Below are positions 44,389 to 52,918 of a stretch of DNA of 64,000 bases, one piece after another. The stretch is taken from positions 40,001 to 104,000 of the forward strand of contig CACPCG010000004.1 of NCBI GenBank assembly GCA_902632305.1, written 5' to 3'. This DNA comes from an uncultured Gammaproteobacteria bacterium. GTDB lineage: Bacteria; Pseudomonadota; Gammaproteobacteria; GCA-002705445; GCA-002716945. The notes beneath the pieces are model-generated. The model ran no database searches. It was not told where the DNA came from and was given only the letters and a program-made list of their open reading frames with translations. Each line of letters opens with the position of its first letter. Within the stretch, counting starts at the first letter, position 1. Made by a program: the position numbers and the translations under genes.

Positions 44389-45579
44389 TTACTCTATGAT
44401 TTTTGCAACAACTCCTGCGCCGACTGTTTTCCCGCCTTCACGAATCGCAAATTTCAGTCCTTCTTCCATCGCAATTGGTGTAATTAGCTCGACTTTCATT
44501 TTCACGTTATCTCCAGGCATCACCATTTCAGTATCTTTAGGTAACTCAATAGCGCCAGTTACATCAGTGGTACGGAAGTAAAACTGTGGTCTGTAGTTTG
44601 CGAAGAATGGGGTATGTCTTCCACCCTCTTCCTTAGAAAGCACATATATTTCACACTCGAACTTTGTATGTGGTTTAACAGAACCTGGTATGCACAATAC
44701 TTGGCCTCTCTCAACTTCCTCACGTTTTGTTCCACGGAGCAAAACACCTACATTATCACCTGCTACTCCCTCATCAAGAAGTTTTCTGAACATCTCAACA
44801 CCAGTACAGGTAGTTTTAGTAGTTTCTCTGATTCCGACGATTTCTATCTCGTCACCAACATTTACTTTTCCGCGTTCTATTCTCCCTGTAACTACTGTTC
44901 CTCTTCCTGATATTGAAAATACATCTTCGATTGGCATTAGAAACTTACCTTCGATAGGTCTCTTTGGAACAGGTATAAAACTATCCATTGCTTCAATTAG
45001 CTTTTCAATAGATGGTATACCAATATCAGATGTGTCACCTTCAATAGCTTTTAATGCTGAACCAGTGATTATTGGCACATCGTCCCCAGGAAATTCATAT
45101 TTATTGAGTAGTTCTCTTATTTCCATTTCAACAAGATCGGTAAGCTCCTTGTCATCAACTTGATCTGCTTTGTTTAAATAAACCACAATGTGAGGAACGC
45201 CAACTTGTCTCGCTAGGAGGATGTGTTCGCGAGTTTGTGGCATTGGGCCATCTGCCGCTGAACACACTAATACAGCTCCATCCATTTGTGCTGCGCCAGT
45301 TATCATATTTTTGACATAGTCGGCATGACCCGGACAATCGACGTGAGCATAATGTCTTCCATCTGACTCATACTCTACGTGTGCTGTAGCAATCGTTATT
45401 CCACGAGCCTTCTCTTCAGGTGCATTATCGATTTGATCATATGCTTTAAATTCGCCACCATGCTTTTCACCCATAACTTTAGTTAGAGCGGCAGTAAGCG
45501 TTGTTTTTCCGTGGTCAACATGGCCTATAGTGCCAACGTTGACATGTTCTTTATTTCTCTCGAATTTTTCTTTTGACAT
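44389..45579 (-). CDS. tuf: elongation factor Tu
   Basis: GTPase that delivers aminoacyl-tRNA. G motifs [17 protein letters not shown] and NKADQVDD, with effector-region Thr in [14 protein letters not shown]. 396 residues (E. coli 394). This is the only tuf gene in the window. It is located between tRNA-Thr and tRNA-Trp as in the E. coli tufB cluster. Confidence 0.98.
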   Translation of the reverse strand: MSKEKFERNKEHVNVGTIGHVDHGKTTLTAALTKVMGEKHGGEFKAYDQIDNAPEEKARGITIATAHVEYESDGRHYAHVDCPGHADYVKNMITGAAQMDGAVLVCSAADGPMPQTREHILLARQVGVPHIVVYLNKADQVDDKELTDLVEMEIRELLNKYEFPGDDVPIITGSALKAIEGDTSDIGIPSIEKLIEAMDSFIPVPKRPIEGKFLMPIEDVFSISGRGTVVTGRIERGKVNVGDEIEIVGIRETTKTTCTGVEMFRKLLDEGVAGDNVGVLLRGTKREEVERGQVLCIPGSVKPHTKFECEIYVLSKEEGGRHTPFFANYRPQFYFRTTDVTGAIELPKDTEMVMPGDNVKMKVELITPIAMEEGLKFAIREGGKTVGAGVVAKIIE

Positions 45580-45676
45580 TTTTAGTCCCCGGTTCAGTTA
45601 CAGTTTCAAGTAGAAGCAATAATAAACTACTTTTTGGCTCAAATACACTAAAAATTCAAGAAAATCTGATAAAAAT

Positions 45677-45749
<73 letters not shown>

Positions 45750-45825
45750 AATATATCCGAGTGTTAAGAATATCAAAAATCAGCGCTTATTAATCAATTT
45801 TAGGCAGTTAAATTTGACTCAAGTA

Positions 45826-46116
45826 CTATTTCCTAGTGAATCTGCTTATTATTTTTTTTTCCATATTCCAAAAATATTGAAATTCTCCAAAAATACTTCC
45901 AACAATCAAAAGTAAAACTTGATAGACGGGTAAAATTAGTATTATTCTCAGGACCCAATAAATAAAAGTGTTGGTGTTATCTTGACTTATATTTATCAAG
46001 TCAAGCGGAATACCCGCAAGATAAAGCGCGAGTGAACCTGTGATAGCGAACACGACATTAACGATCAACAATTGATAGTTTGAATTTACTTTAAATATTT
46101 TCCTGATCTTTTCCAT
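45826..46116 (-). CDS. small membrane protein, DUF6787-like
   Basis: A 96-residue protein with two hydrophobic segments (about 16-36 and 50-75) and a conserved-looking ending, YQVLLLIVGSIFGEFQYFW, which resembles the DUF6787 family of unknown function. It sits inside the tRNA cluster between tRNA-Gly and tRNA-Thr and is co-oriented with them. Family assignment is from memory and tentative. Confidence 0.65.
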   Translation of the reverse strand: MEKIRKIFKVNSNYQLLIVNVVFAITGSLALYLAGIPLDLINISQDNTNTFIYWVLRIILILPVYQVLLLIVGSIFGEFQYFWNMEKKIISRFTRK

Positions 46117-46138
46117 ACGACTTATGTCTGTTACTTTA

Positions 46139-46209
46139 AGCGGGTAGCGGGAATCGAACCCGCATCGTCAGCTTGGAAGGCTGAAGTTCTACCATTGTAC
46201 CATACCCGC
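46139..46209 (-). tRNA. tRNA-Gly (TCC)
   Basis: Acceptor stem GCGGGTA/TACCCGC, anticodon TCC in loop CTTCCAA, T-arm GGTTCGATTCC. 71 bases, discriminator T as usual for tRNA-Gly, no encoded CCA. Confidence 0.95.
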
Positions 46210-46220
46210 GACAAATCAAA

Positions 46221-46302
46221 TGGAGGGGGCAGGATTCGAACCTGCGAAGGCAGGGCCAGCAGATTTACAGTCTGCCCTCGTTGACCGCTTGAGTACCCCT
46301 CC
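46221..46302 (-). tRNA. tRNA-Tyr (GTA)
   Basis: A class II tRNA with a long variable arm (CTGGCCCTGCCTTCG region). Acceptor stem begins GGAGGGG and anticodon GTA lies in loop CTGTAAA. About 82 bases, discriminator A, no encoded CCA. Only 11 bases separate it from tRNA-Gly. Confidence 0.95.
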
Positions 46303-46360
46303 AAAATATGTTTGTAGTTATAACATATATTGTCAAACTATGCCCAACGATTATCTGAGA

Positions 46361-46570
46361 TTAATATGGGCGCTCAGGTTTTTTTATCGCCCAAAGATAG
46401 ACAGCCCATATCAAACCAAGTGAGAAAATTACTTTTGTGGTTGTAATTAAATTATTTCCATAAGTTATGCCTGACATACACATAGTAACAAACATCACTA
46501 ATACTGACTCAATCCTATTTGATGTTATTTTTAAACCAAGAAAACGAGGTGGTGGTCCTAGTGGCGGCAT
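46361..46570 (-). CDS. small membrane protein of unknown function
   Basis: A 69-residue product with two hydrophobic segments (about 23-38 and 43-62) and a Pro-rich N-terminus. I do not recognise it. It is the last of four co-oriented small genes and lies five bases after the previous one. The frame is AT-rich but uses ordinary codons. It could be spurious. Confidence 0.45.
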   Translation of the reverse strand: MPPLGPPPRFLGLKITSNRIESVLVMFVTMCMSGITYGNNLITTTKVIFSLGLIWAVYLWAIKKPERPY

Positions 46571-46575
46571 GATTA

Positions 46576-46809
46576 TTAACTCTCCTTCTGTAACAGAAAT
46601 ACATCATGATTTAACTTAGCTAATTTATATTCTCTCACTATATTATGTACCTGTAAAACACTCATATTATTTTTTTTAGCAATATCAAACAAAATTGGTT
46701 TGTTAACATATAACCGAATTATCTTTTCATGATTAAGATAATGCAGATAACCTTTGACAACAAAAAAGCAATTTAAAAGCTTGGCTACTCTATCGCGTCG
46801 CATTTTCAT
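46576..46809 (-). CDS. small protein of unknown function
   Basis: A 77-residue basic protein, predicted soluble. The middle (PILFDIAKKNNMSVLQVHNIVREYKLAKL, in two parts) looks like a short helix-turn-helix, but no family can be named. It overlaps the upstream gene by about 20 bases, which suggests coupling. I use the ATG at 46809; another ATG three codons on is equally possible. Confidence 0.45.
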   Translation of the reverse strand: MKMRRDRVAKLLNCFFVVKGYLHYLNHEKIIRLYVNKPILFDIAKKNNMSVLQVHNIVREYKLAKLNHDVFLLQKES

Positions 46810-47203
46810 CAATTACCTCAATTATCTCTGATAATGTTTTATTTTTCTTCACATCAAATCGTTCAAAAATCTTCAAATATTTTTTACATAAATTTTTATT
46901 ACGATGTAAGCCTAATTGTCTTAGTTGAGTTAAAGTAGACTGACTAATCCTATAATACTTATCTTTAAGCTCATTAAAATCTGTTTGAGTAATAATGCTA
47001 GTTTGATTTAATAAAGCAACGAGATTAAAAATGTCACTCTCTGCTTTCTCACTGTTAAAACCCTTAACGCACATTTGACTGTATGCATCTACACTCGATG
47101 AGAATTGAATAAAGTCTTTGAACATTTCAAATACCTCATCCCCAGCATATAGTTTGTCTACTGAAAAAAGCAAAATTAGTAACATCATTATTCTAATTAT
47201 CAT
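46790..47203 (-). CDS. exported small protein of unknown function
   Basis: A 137-residue protein with an N-terminal signal peptide (hydrophobic residues 2-18, likely cleaved after LYAG or nearby). The mature part is helical with two cysteines (QMCVKG and KNLCKKY). No family is recognised. Its start overlaps the upstream gene by 11 bases and its end overlaps the next gene. Confidence 0.55.
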   Translation of the reverse strand: MIIRIMMLLILLFSVDKLYAGDEVFEMFKDFIQFSSSVDAYSQMCVKGFNSEKAESDIFNLVALLNQTSIITQTDFNELKDKYYRISQSTLTQLRQLGLHRNKNLCKKYLKIFERFDVKKNKTLSEIIEVIDENATR

Positions 47204-47552
47204 TCAAATCTCTATACAACTCTATCAAATCCTGATCATGCAATGTTAAATTTTTTAACTCTAAGTATTCTTGTATTTTAATTATAAACATCTCTTGGGA
47301 AACGCTAGACTCAATTAACTTTATGGTCTTTGCAACAAATGCTTTAATCTCCCACTTGATGTATTTTTTTAGACTTAATCGCTTATTTTTTTTATGATTG
47401 ACATTTATTTGAGCTAGTAACTTCGACCAAATATTAAGTGAGTGCTCGCAATCTAACATCTTCTGTAGACATGCTAACCAAAAGCCATTCCAGATGATTG
47501 GATCAGGATTATCAAAAATTGCTTTTATATCACTAGGAAGCTCTTTATTCAT
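47193..47552 (-). CDS. small helical protein of unknown function
   Basis: A 119-residue soluble protein with a Trp-containing N-terminal part (DPIIWNGFWLACLQKML) and a Lys-rich centre, predicted all-helical. I do not recognise it, though the ferritin-like or phasin-like look of such proteins should be tested. It is the first of the four-gene patch, opposite in direction to the tRNA-Thr-greA unit, with 67 bases between them. Confidence 0.5.
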   Translation of the reverse strand: MNKELPSDIKAIFDNPDPIIWNGFWLACLQKMLDCEHSLNIWSKLLAQINVNHKKNKRLSLKKYIKWEIKAFVAKTIKLIESSVSQEMFIIKIQEYLELKNLTLHDQDLIELYRDLNDN

Positions 47553-47619
47553 GATGATTCTTTATATATGATATTCTTTTTAATATATAATCATACAATA
47601 GTAAATATTTGAATTTAAT

Positions 47620-47692
47620 GCCACCTTAGCTCAGTTGGTAGAGCAGGGGTTTTGTAAACCTCAGGTCGTCAGTTCGAATCTGACAGGTGGCT
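47620..47692 (+). tRNA. tRNA-Thr (TGT)
   Basis: Acceptor stem GCCACCT/AGGTGGC, anticodon TGT in loop TTTGTAA, T-arm AGTTCGAATCT. 73 bases, discriminator T, no encoded CCA. It is on the plus strand, opposite to the Tyr-Gly-Thr-tuf cluster to which its E. coli counterpart thrU belongs. Confidence 0.95.
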
Positions 47693-47711
47693 CAAAAATA
47701 AGTTTAGTTTT

Positions 47712-48188
47712 ATGAACAAAGTTCCTATGACAATCAATGGCTCTAATCTACTTAAAGATGAATTAAAAAATCTCAAAAGTATAGAGAGGCCAAAAATAAC
47801 ACAAGCTATTAAAGAAGCTCGAGAGAAAGGTGACCTCAAAGAAAATGCTGAATATCACGCAGCAAGAGAACAACAAAGCTTTATTGAGGGCAGGATAAAA
47901 GATATAGAAGCTAAATTATCAAATGCTCAAGTGATTGACATCAAATCGATACCGCAATCATCAAAAGTTATTTTTGGATCTACTGTTATTATAAAAAAAA
48001 CTGATGTAAATAAGAATATAACATACACGCTTGTAGGTGAGGATGAGGCCGATATTAAAAAAAATAAAATTTCTATTACATCACCAATGGCTAGGAGTCT
48101 TGTGGGGAAAGATGAGGGAGATTGTGTAGAAATTAAAACACCAGATGGAACTACCGAATATGAGATAGTTGAGGTCAAATATGTCTGA
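47712..48188 (+). CDS. greA: transcription elongation factor GreA
   Basis: Rescues backtracked RNA polymerase by stimulating transcript cleavage. The N-terminal coiled coil carries the acidic tip in [16 protein letters not shown], and the C-terminal FKBP-like domain has GDDEAD-like [14 protein letters not shown]. 158 residues, as in E. coli. It follows tRNA-Thr by 19 bases and overlaps the DUF2237 gene. Confidence 0.97.
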   Translation: MNKVPMTINGSNLLKDELKNLKSIERPKITQAIKEAREKGDLKENAEYHAAREQQSFIEGRIKDIEAKLSNAQVIDIKSIPQSSKVIFGSTVIIKKTDVNKNITYTLVGEDEADIKKNKISITSPMARSLVGKDEGDCVEIKTPDGTTEYEIVEVKYV

Positions 48189-48555
48189 TAAAAATACAAA
48201 TGTTTTTGGTGAACCGCTAGAGATTTGTGGAGAAAACCCTTTAACAGGCTATTATAGAGATGGTTGTTGCAAAACAGACTCTAGTGACTATGGCTCTCAT
48301 ACTGTCTGCGCACAAGTTACAGCAGAATTTCTTGAGTTTTCAAAATCGATGGGAAATGATCTCACCACACCTCGACCTGAAATGGATTTTGATGGGCTAA
48401 AAAATGGTGATACATGGTGTCTTTGCGCCAATAGATGGCTTGAAGCACACAAAAATGGAGTAGCTCCAAAAGTTAAACTTCGATCCACAAATTCTAGAGC
48501 ACTAGAAGTAGTGAGTCTTGAGATTCTTAAAGAAAACGCAATAGACATTTCTTGA
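48181..48555 (+). CDS. DUF2237 family protein
   Basis: A 124-residue Cys-rich protein matching DUF2237: [41 protein letters not shown] and [14 protein letters not shown]. The conserved cysteines suggest metal or redox binding; the function is unknown. Start set at the ATG giving [13 protein letters not shown], which overlaps the greA end by eight bases. An upstream ATG would lie inside greA. Confidence 0.85.
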   Translation: MSDKNTNVFGEPLEICGENPLTGYYRDGCCKTDSSDYGSHTVCAQVTAEFLEFSKSMGNDLTTPRPEMDFDGLKNGDTWCLCANRWLEAHKNGVAPKVKLRSTNSRALEVVSLEILKENAIDIS

Positions 48556-48586
48556 TGTAACAGCTTTTCTGTAACATAATCGTAAT

Positions 48587-49141
48587 GTGAAAAGTTTTTT
48601 AAAAATTTCTTTAATTTTGACAGTGGTTTCTATGACTAAAATTTCAACTGCAGCATGTCCAGAATCGCTTGATTTTGATATGAAACTTCTCGGAGAAGAT
48701 AGAACAGTAAACTTATGTTCAGAATACTTGGGTAAAGTGATACTTGTTGTCAATACTGCGAGTAAATGTGGGTTTACACCTCAGTATGAGGGTTTAGAAA
48801 AATTATACCAAAACAATAAAGGAAAAGGTTTGGTGGTTCTTGGATTTCCCTCTCACGATTTCTATCAGGAACCTGGAACTGAAAAACAAATTAAGGACTT
48901 TTGTAATCTCACATACGACGTAAAATTTCCGATGTTTTCAAAAACAAATGTTAGAGGCAAAAATGCACACCCTTTCTTTAAACATTTAAGTGAAAAAACT
49001 GGAAGTTCACCAAAATGGAATTTTCACAAATATCTAATCGGTAAAGACGGTGTAGTAATAGACAGCTACTCTACAGTTACAGGACCTGGTAGCAATAGGA
49101 TTATAAAAAAAATTGACGAGTTATTAGAGAAAAAAATTTAA
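48587..49141 (+). CDS. exported glutathione peroxidase-family protein
   Basis: Thioredoxin-fold peroxidase of 184 residues with an N-terminal signal peptide (residues 1-23, ending STAA). The peroxidatic Cys lies in NTASKCGFTPQYEGLEKLY and the Trp/Asn pair in SSPKWNFHKYLIG. The usual FPCNQF motif reads FPSHDF, so the canonical Gln is Asp and the Asn is His. The start is a GTG with no strong ribosome site. It probably acts on peroxides in the periplasm, with thioredoxin-type reductants more likely than glutathione (inference). Confidence 0.88.
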   Translation: MKSFLKISLILTVVSMTKISTAACPESLDFDMKLLGEDRTVNLCSEYLGKVILVVNTASKCGFTPQYEGLEKLYQNNKGKGLVVLGFPSHDFYQEPGTEKQIKDFCNLTYDVKFPMFSKTNVRGKNAHPFFKHLSEKTGSSPKWNFHKYLIGKDGVVIDSYSTVTGPGSNRIIKKIDELLEKKI

Positions 49142-49150
49142 TTCTCTATG

Positions 49151-49912
49151 TTAAATATTGTCTCCTATTATTCCTAAACATTTAAGAACCAGGTTTTCCT
49201 CATGAGTGAAATCAAGATTTAAGTTAGCCTCAAGTTGCTTAGCATAAGCGCCTGTCAGTAACACAACAGGCTTCTCTTTGCAGTCTTCTGTAAATTTCAT
49301 ATAAATTTTCTCTATAGATGCAGTAATCATCACAATATATCCCAATGTTAAGGCGTCTTTAGTATTCCTAGGATAGTTTATCTTTTTCGAATTACTCCGT
49401 ATTATCAAATTTATATTCTTGAGTTTTTCAGCTCGTTGAAATGATTTAGCGTAACCCTCATAACCTGCAAATATAAATCCACCCAAATGCTTTCCTGTTT
49501 TACATACACAATCTATTGAAACAGCGGTACCACAATCCACAATCAATACAGGTTTTCTGTTGGACAGAGAGCTACCGACAATTGCGCACCATCTATCACT
49601 TCCGAGTTTTGTCGATTGAGTATATGAATTTTTTACACCACAAAGAGACTTGCTGGATTTTATTTGAATTGGAGATTTAGTGAATTTCGAAATTAGTGTC
49701 TCTTTAACAAATTTCTCATTTTTCCTAGAGACAACACTGGTAAATAATATTTGACTGTATGATAAATTGGCATAAGTAGAAATTATCTTTTTAAATTTTT
49801 TTAAATTACATATCCTTACTCTCGATAACTTAGAATTTTGCCAAATACCAATTTTAGTTTGAGAATTTCCTACATCAATCAATAATTTCACACTCTTGTT
49901 CATTATAGTCAT
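49151..49912 (-). CDS. coaX: type III pantothenate kinase
   Basis: Phosphorylates pantothenate, the first step of CoA synthesis. Motifs of the ASKHA fold: LLIDVGNSQTKIGIW (phosphate 1), GSDRWCAIVGS and PVLIVDCGTAVSID (phosphate 2), GGFIFAGYEG. 253 residues. The ATG overlaps the birA TGA. birA-coaX ahead of the tRNA-tuf cluster matches Pseudomonas order. Confidence 0.94.
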   Translation of the reverse strand: MTIMNKSVKLLIDVGNSQTKIGIWQNSKLSRVRICNLKKFKKIISTYANLSYSQILFTSVVSRKNEKFVKETLISKFTKSPIQIKSSKSLCGVKNSYTQSTKLGSDRWCAIVGSSLSNRKPVLIVDCGTAVSIDCVCKTGKHLGGFIFAGYEGYAKSFQRAEKLKNINLIIRSNSKKINYPRNTKDALTLGYIVMITASIEKIYMKFTEDCKEKPVVLLTGAYAKQLEANLNLDFTHEENLVLKCLGIIGDNI

Positions 49913-50523
49913 GGTGCCAAACTATTAATTTTCTCTAAGAATTCTTCCTTGTTTTCATCCAAAGAAAATATATTGCCTATTATTTTGCTGAGGATTACAG
50001 GTGCTAGATCCTCGACCTGCTTTTTACTGATTTCTAGATTCCCTGGGTTTCCATCTATTGAGCTCAAAAGTTGGCTTGGCATAGAAATATTTAACCCAAC
50101 ACCTATTGCTGAATAAATATTTTTAGAATCAAATATTATATTTTCAATAAGAATGCCACCAACCTTTTTGCCATTTTTTAAAATATCATTTGGATGTTTG
50201 AGTTTTAAGTTGTGAATATCAAACTCCTGACATGATTCAATAATTGCTAGACCAATAATTTGACTTAAATTTTGATTATTAATAATTTCCTCATTAAGTT
50301 TAATGCACAGCGTAAATGAAAAAGAATGAAGATTATAATTTACCCATAATGCTCCTCTTCTTCCCCTTGGACGTCTTTGATTATTGGTTAAAACAACCAC
50401 TGGGGCTAAATCCCTTATATATTGATAGTTAATAAAATCATTTGTAGAAGATACAAAATTCTTCACATAGACATTTATTCCCATATTTACAATATTGTCT
50501 TTAACTTTTTGAATATTAAACAT
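49909..50523 (-). CDS. birA: biotin--[acetyl-CoA carboxylase] ligase
   Basis: Attaches biotin to the AccB carrier protein. Only the catalytic domain is present (204 residues); the DNA-binding winged helix of E. coli BirA (321 residues) is missing, so it is unlikely to be a repressor. The nucleotide/biotin loop reads RPRGRRGALW where the family has GRGRRGR-W, so one glycine is a proline. The LKHPNDILKNGKKVGGILIE segment has His where Trp is usual. Confidence 0.88.
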   Translation of the reverse strand: MFNIQKVKDNIVNMGINVYVKNFVSSTNDFINYQYIRDLAPVVVLTNNQRRPRGRRGALWVNYNLHSFSFTLCIKLNEEIINNQNLSQIIGLAIIESCQEFDIHNLKLKHPNDILKNGKKVGGILIENIIFDSKNIYSAIGVGLNISMPSQLLSSIDGNPGNLEISKKQVEDLAPVILSKIIGNIFSLDENKEEFLEKINSLAP

Positions 50524-50596
50524 ACTTTGACATGAAATTTGGTTTAACTTATTATTACTTTGCTACTAAATTTATATAGGACTAAATTAGCACAAA

Positions 50597-51340
50597 ATGG
50601 CAATTAATTGGATAGAGACAGAGATAATTGAGCATAAACGATGGACCGATGTACTAGCTTCGTTGAAATTCAAGGGCAAGGTTCAGCCGTATACGGCTGG
50701 TCAATTCACAAAAGTTGGTCTTAAGATTGATGGTGAACTCATTTCAAGACCATACTCATATGTAAGCTCTCCTAATGATGATTTTTTAGAGATTGTCTAT
50801 GTAAAAGTACCTGACGGTAAACTCACTCCAGCACTAAGTGATTTAAATGTTGGAGATAAATTATTTGCGATGGAAAAAGCATCTGGATTTTTTGTAATGA
50901 GTGAAGTACCAGACGGTGAAGATCTTTGGATGCTAGCGACAGGGACCGGTTTAGGTGTTTTTATATCGCTATTAAAAACCAAAGAGCCGTGGGATCGATT
51001 TAGAAATATAGTCTTAGTTCACGGTGTTAGAGCAGCAGATGAGTTGACATACAAAACACAGATTGATGACTTTACCTCTTCATTTGGTGAACGCTTTTCA
51101 TATATACCTACAGTAACCAGAGAAAAAAAAGATGGGTGTCTCAATCTCAGAATACCAGCAGGCCTCAAAAACAAAGACTTTCAAAAAATTGCAAAATTAG
51201 ATATCACAAAAAAGTCTCAAGTGATGATTTGCGGTAATCCAGATATGATCAATGATACCGTGAAACTTCTTGAAAAAGATGGTTTGGAGAGAAATCGTCG
51301 AAGCAAACCAGGTAATATCACACTAGAGAAGTACTGGTAA
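50597..51340 (+). CDS. fpr: ferredoxin/flavodoxin--NADP+ reductase
   Basis: FAD enzyme that exchanges electrons between NADPH and ferredoxin or flavodoxin. The FAD-binding RPYSYVSSP, the NADP motif ATGTGLGVFISLL, and the C-terminal LEKYW that stacks on the flavin in bacterial class II enzymes are all seen. 247 residues (E. coli Fpr 248). It is divergent from birA across 73 bases. Confidence 0.95.
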   Translation: MAINWIETEIIEHKRWTDVLASLKFKGKVQPYTAGQFTKVGLKIDGELISRPYSYVSSPNDDFLEIVYVKVPDGKLTPALSDLNVGDKLFAMEKASGFFVMSEVPDGEDLWMLATGTGLGVFISLLKTKEPWDRFRNIVLVHGVRAADELTYKTQIDDFTSSFGERFSYIPTVTREKKDGCLNLRIPAGLKNKDFQKIAKLDITKKSQVMICGNPDMINDTVKLLEKDGLERNRRSKPGNITLEKYW

Positions 51341-51370
51341 TACTCAAATAAATTAGAAATTTAGATTTTA

Positions 51371-51391
51371 AACCCTTATATCACAAGGGTT
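51371..51391 (+). terminator. hairpin after fpr, weak terminator
   Basis: AACCCTT (51371-51377) and AAGGGTT (51385-51391) form a seven-base stem with a seven-base loop. No T-run follows, so intrinsic termination would be poor. It may instead protect the fpr transcript end. Confidence 0.3.
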
Positions 51392-51417
51392 ATAGCTATT
51401 AATGATAATAATTCTTA

Positions 51418-51446
51418 TTTACAAATGATTATCATTTACATATAAT
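51418..51446 (+). promoter_or_regulatory. azoR-peroxiredoxin promoter with palindromic operator
   Basis: -35 TTTACA (51418-51423), 17-base spacer, -10 TATAAT (51441-51446). The spacer region contains AAATGATTATCATTT (51423-51437), a perfect 7-1-7 inverted repeat whose TGATTATCA core is that of Fur-family sites. An additional AT-rich stretch with ATGATAAT lies just upstream (about 51397). A GGAGAG ribosome site precedes the azoR ATG. Confidence 0.6.
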
Positions 51447-51478
51447 AAATCCTGTAGAAAAAATAATGGAGAGATAAT

Positions 51479-52105
51479 ATGAAAAGAGTTTTATACATTG
51501 AGGCATCACCTCGTAAAGATAGGTCGCATTCCATCAAAATTGCAAAGGAGTACCTCAACAAAGTCACTGAAAATAAAAGTGATGTTGAGATCAAGACTAT
51601 AGACTTATGGTCAACTAACCTCCCAGACTTCGATGGCGATATGATGGATGCGAAATATGCTGTTATAGCAGGTAACGATCCAACAGATAAACAAAAAAAC
51701 GAGTGGGCTAAAGTAAAAACTATATTTGAAGAATTTGCTGATGCAGATTATTATGTATTCAGTGTTCCTATGTGGAATTTCAATATTCCATATAAATTAA
51801 AACACTACATCGATATAGTCACCCAGCCAGGTATGTCATGGAGTTATACACCAGATGAGGGATACAAAGGTCTCATGTCTGGAAGAACAGCTACTGTCAT
51901 ATACGCGAGTGGTGATGGATATGGAGATGGAACGGGTTTTGAATCCTATGACTTACAAAAACCATATGTTGAGCTTTGGCTTGCATTTATAGGTTTTGAT
52001 AAAGTTGAGAAAGTCATAGCAGATAGAACTCTATTTGAGCCTGAAGAGGCTGAAAAAAGAGCATCAGATGTTGCTCAAAAACTAGCAAACTCACATTCGC
52101 TATAA
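51479..52105 (+). CDS. azoR: FMN-dependent NADH-azoreductase / quinone reductase
   Basis: Flavodoxin-fold enzyme reducing quinones and azo compounds with NADH. EASPRKDRSHS at the start binds FMN phosphate, PMWNFNIPYKLKHYID is the FMN-ring loop, and YASGDGYG follows. 208 residues (E. coli AzoR 201). It is first gene of a two-gene operon with peroxiredoxin, fitting a role against quinone and peroxide stress. Confidence 0.92.
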   Translation: MKRVLYIEASPRKDRSHSIKIAKEYLNKVTENKSDVEIKTIDLWSTNLPDFDGDMMDAKYAVIAGNDPTDKQKNEWAKVKTIFEEFADADYYVFSVPMWNFNIPYKLKHYIDIVTQPGMSWSYTPDEGYKGLMSGRTATVIYASGDGYGDGTGFESYDLQKPYVELWLAFIGFDKVEKVIADRTLFEPEEAEKRASDVAQKLANSHSL

Positions 52106-52121
52106 ATAAGGAGGAGAAAAA

Positions 52122-52769
52122 ATGAGTTTAAAATTAGGAGAAACTGCGCCAGACTTTAAAGCGCAAACAACAGCAGGGGAAATAAGTTTACACGAATACA
52201 TTGGCGACAGCTATTGCATGTTATTCTCACATCCGAAAGATTTTACACCTGTATGTAGTACAGAATTATCAAGGACAGCCGCGCTTAAGCCTGAATTTGA
52301 TAAACGTAATACAAAAATCTTAGGTCTATCAGTTGATAGTGTGGGCGATCATTCTAAATGGGAGAGCGACATCGGTGATGTTGCAGAACATTTTAATGGG
52401 GCACCACTTAACTTTCCGTTGATTGCAGATAATGATAAAAAAATATCTGAGCTTTATGGAATGATTCACCCAGGTGAGTTAGATCAGCTAACTATTAGAA
52501 GTGTATTTATAATTGGTCCTGATAAAAAAATTAAACTTATCATGACATATCCAGCTAGCACAGGTAGAAATTTCAATGAAATTCTCCGAGCGTTGGATTC
52601 AATACAATTAACTGCGGACCATAAAGTAGCAACACCTGTTGATTGGAAACATGGTGATGATTGCATTATTGTTCCAGCATTATCAGACGATGATGCAAAG
52701 GGATTATTTCCTAATGGCTGGAAAACACTCAAATCTTATTTGAGATTAGTACCAGATCCAAAGAAATAA
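52122..52769 (+). CDS. 1-Cys peroxiredoxin (Prx6 type)
   Basis: Reduces hydrogen peroxide and organic peroxides. The active-site motif HPKDFTPVCSTEL carries the peroxidatic Cys, with the conserved Arg in DQLTIRSVFIIGP. The long C-terminal arm (GDDCIIVPALSDDDA to FPNGWKTLKSYLRLVPDP) is that of Prx6. 215 residues. An AAGGAGGAG ribosome site precedes it, 16 bases after azoR. Confidence 0.95.
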   Translation: MSLKLGETAPDFKAQTTAGEISLHEYIGDSYCMLFSHPKDFTPVCSTELSRTAALKPEFDKRNTKILGLSVDSVGDHSKWESDIGDVAEHFNGAPLNFPLIADNDKKISELYGMIHPGELDQLTIRSVFIIGPDKKIKLIMTYPASTGRNFNEILRALDSIQLTADHKVATPVDWKHGDDCIIVPALSDDDAKGLFPNGWKTLKSYLRLVPDPKK

Positions 52770-52781
52770 ATTTGAAATGGG

Positions 52782-52902
52782 TCTTAACCTAGAAATGTTT
52801 AGTATATATCTCTCCCCATAAACTACCTTAGGTTAAGATCTCCCAAATTCTATGTGGGTGGGTCCTAGTAAATCGTCCAATCATAACTAACTTACTAGGG
52901 CC
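52782..52902. other. structured non-coding stretch between peroxiredoxin and 5S rRNA
   Basis: Three inverted repeats in about 120 bases: TCTTAACCT/AGGTTAAGA (52782-52790 / 52830-52838); CCCA/TGGG close behind; and an 11-base stem GGTCCTAGTAA/TTACTAGGGCC (52861-52871 / 52892-52902, one G-T pair). No open frame of note. It could be a 3' UTR, a small RNA or rRNA-operon trailer. I recognise no known RNA family. Confidence 0.4.
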
Positions 52903-52918
52903 TATACATAAAGACTAT

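Noticed and set aside
44614..45163. Long plus-strand frames opposite tuf
   Set aside because: They mirror the codon bias of tuf on the other strand. No ribosome site and low-complexity Ser/Thr/Pro-rich products.
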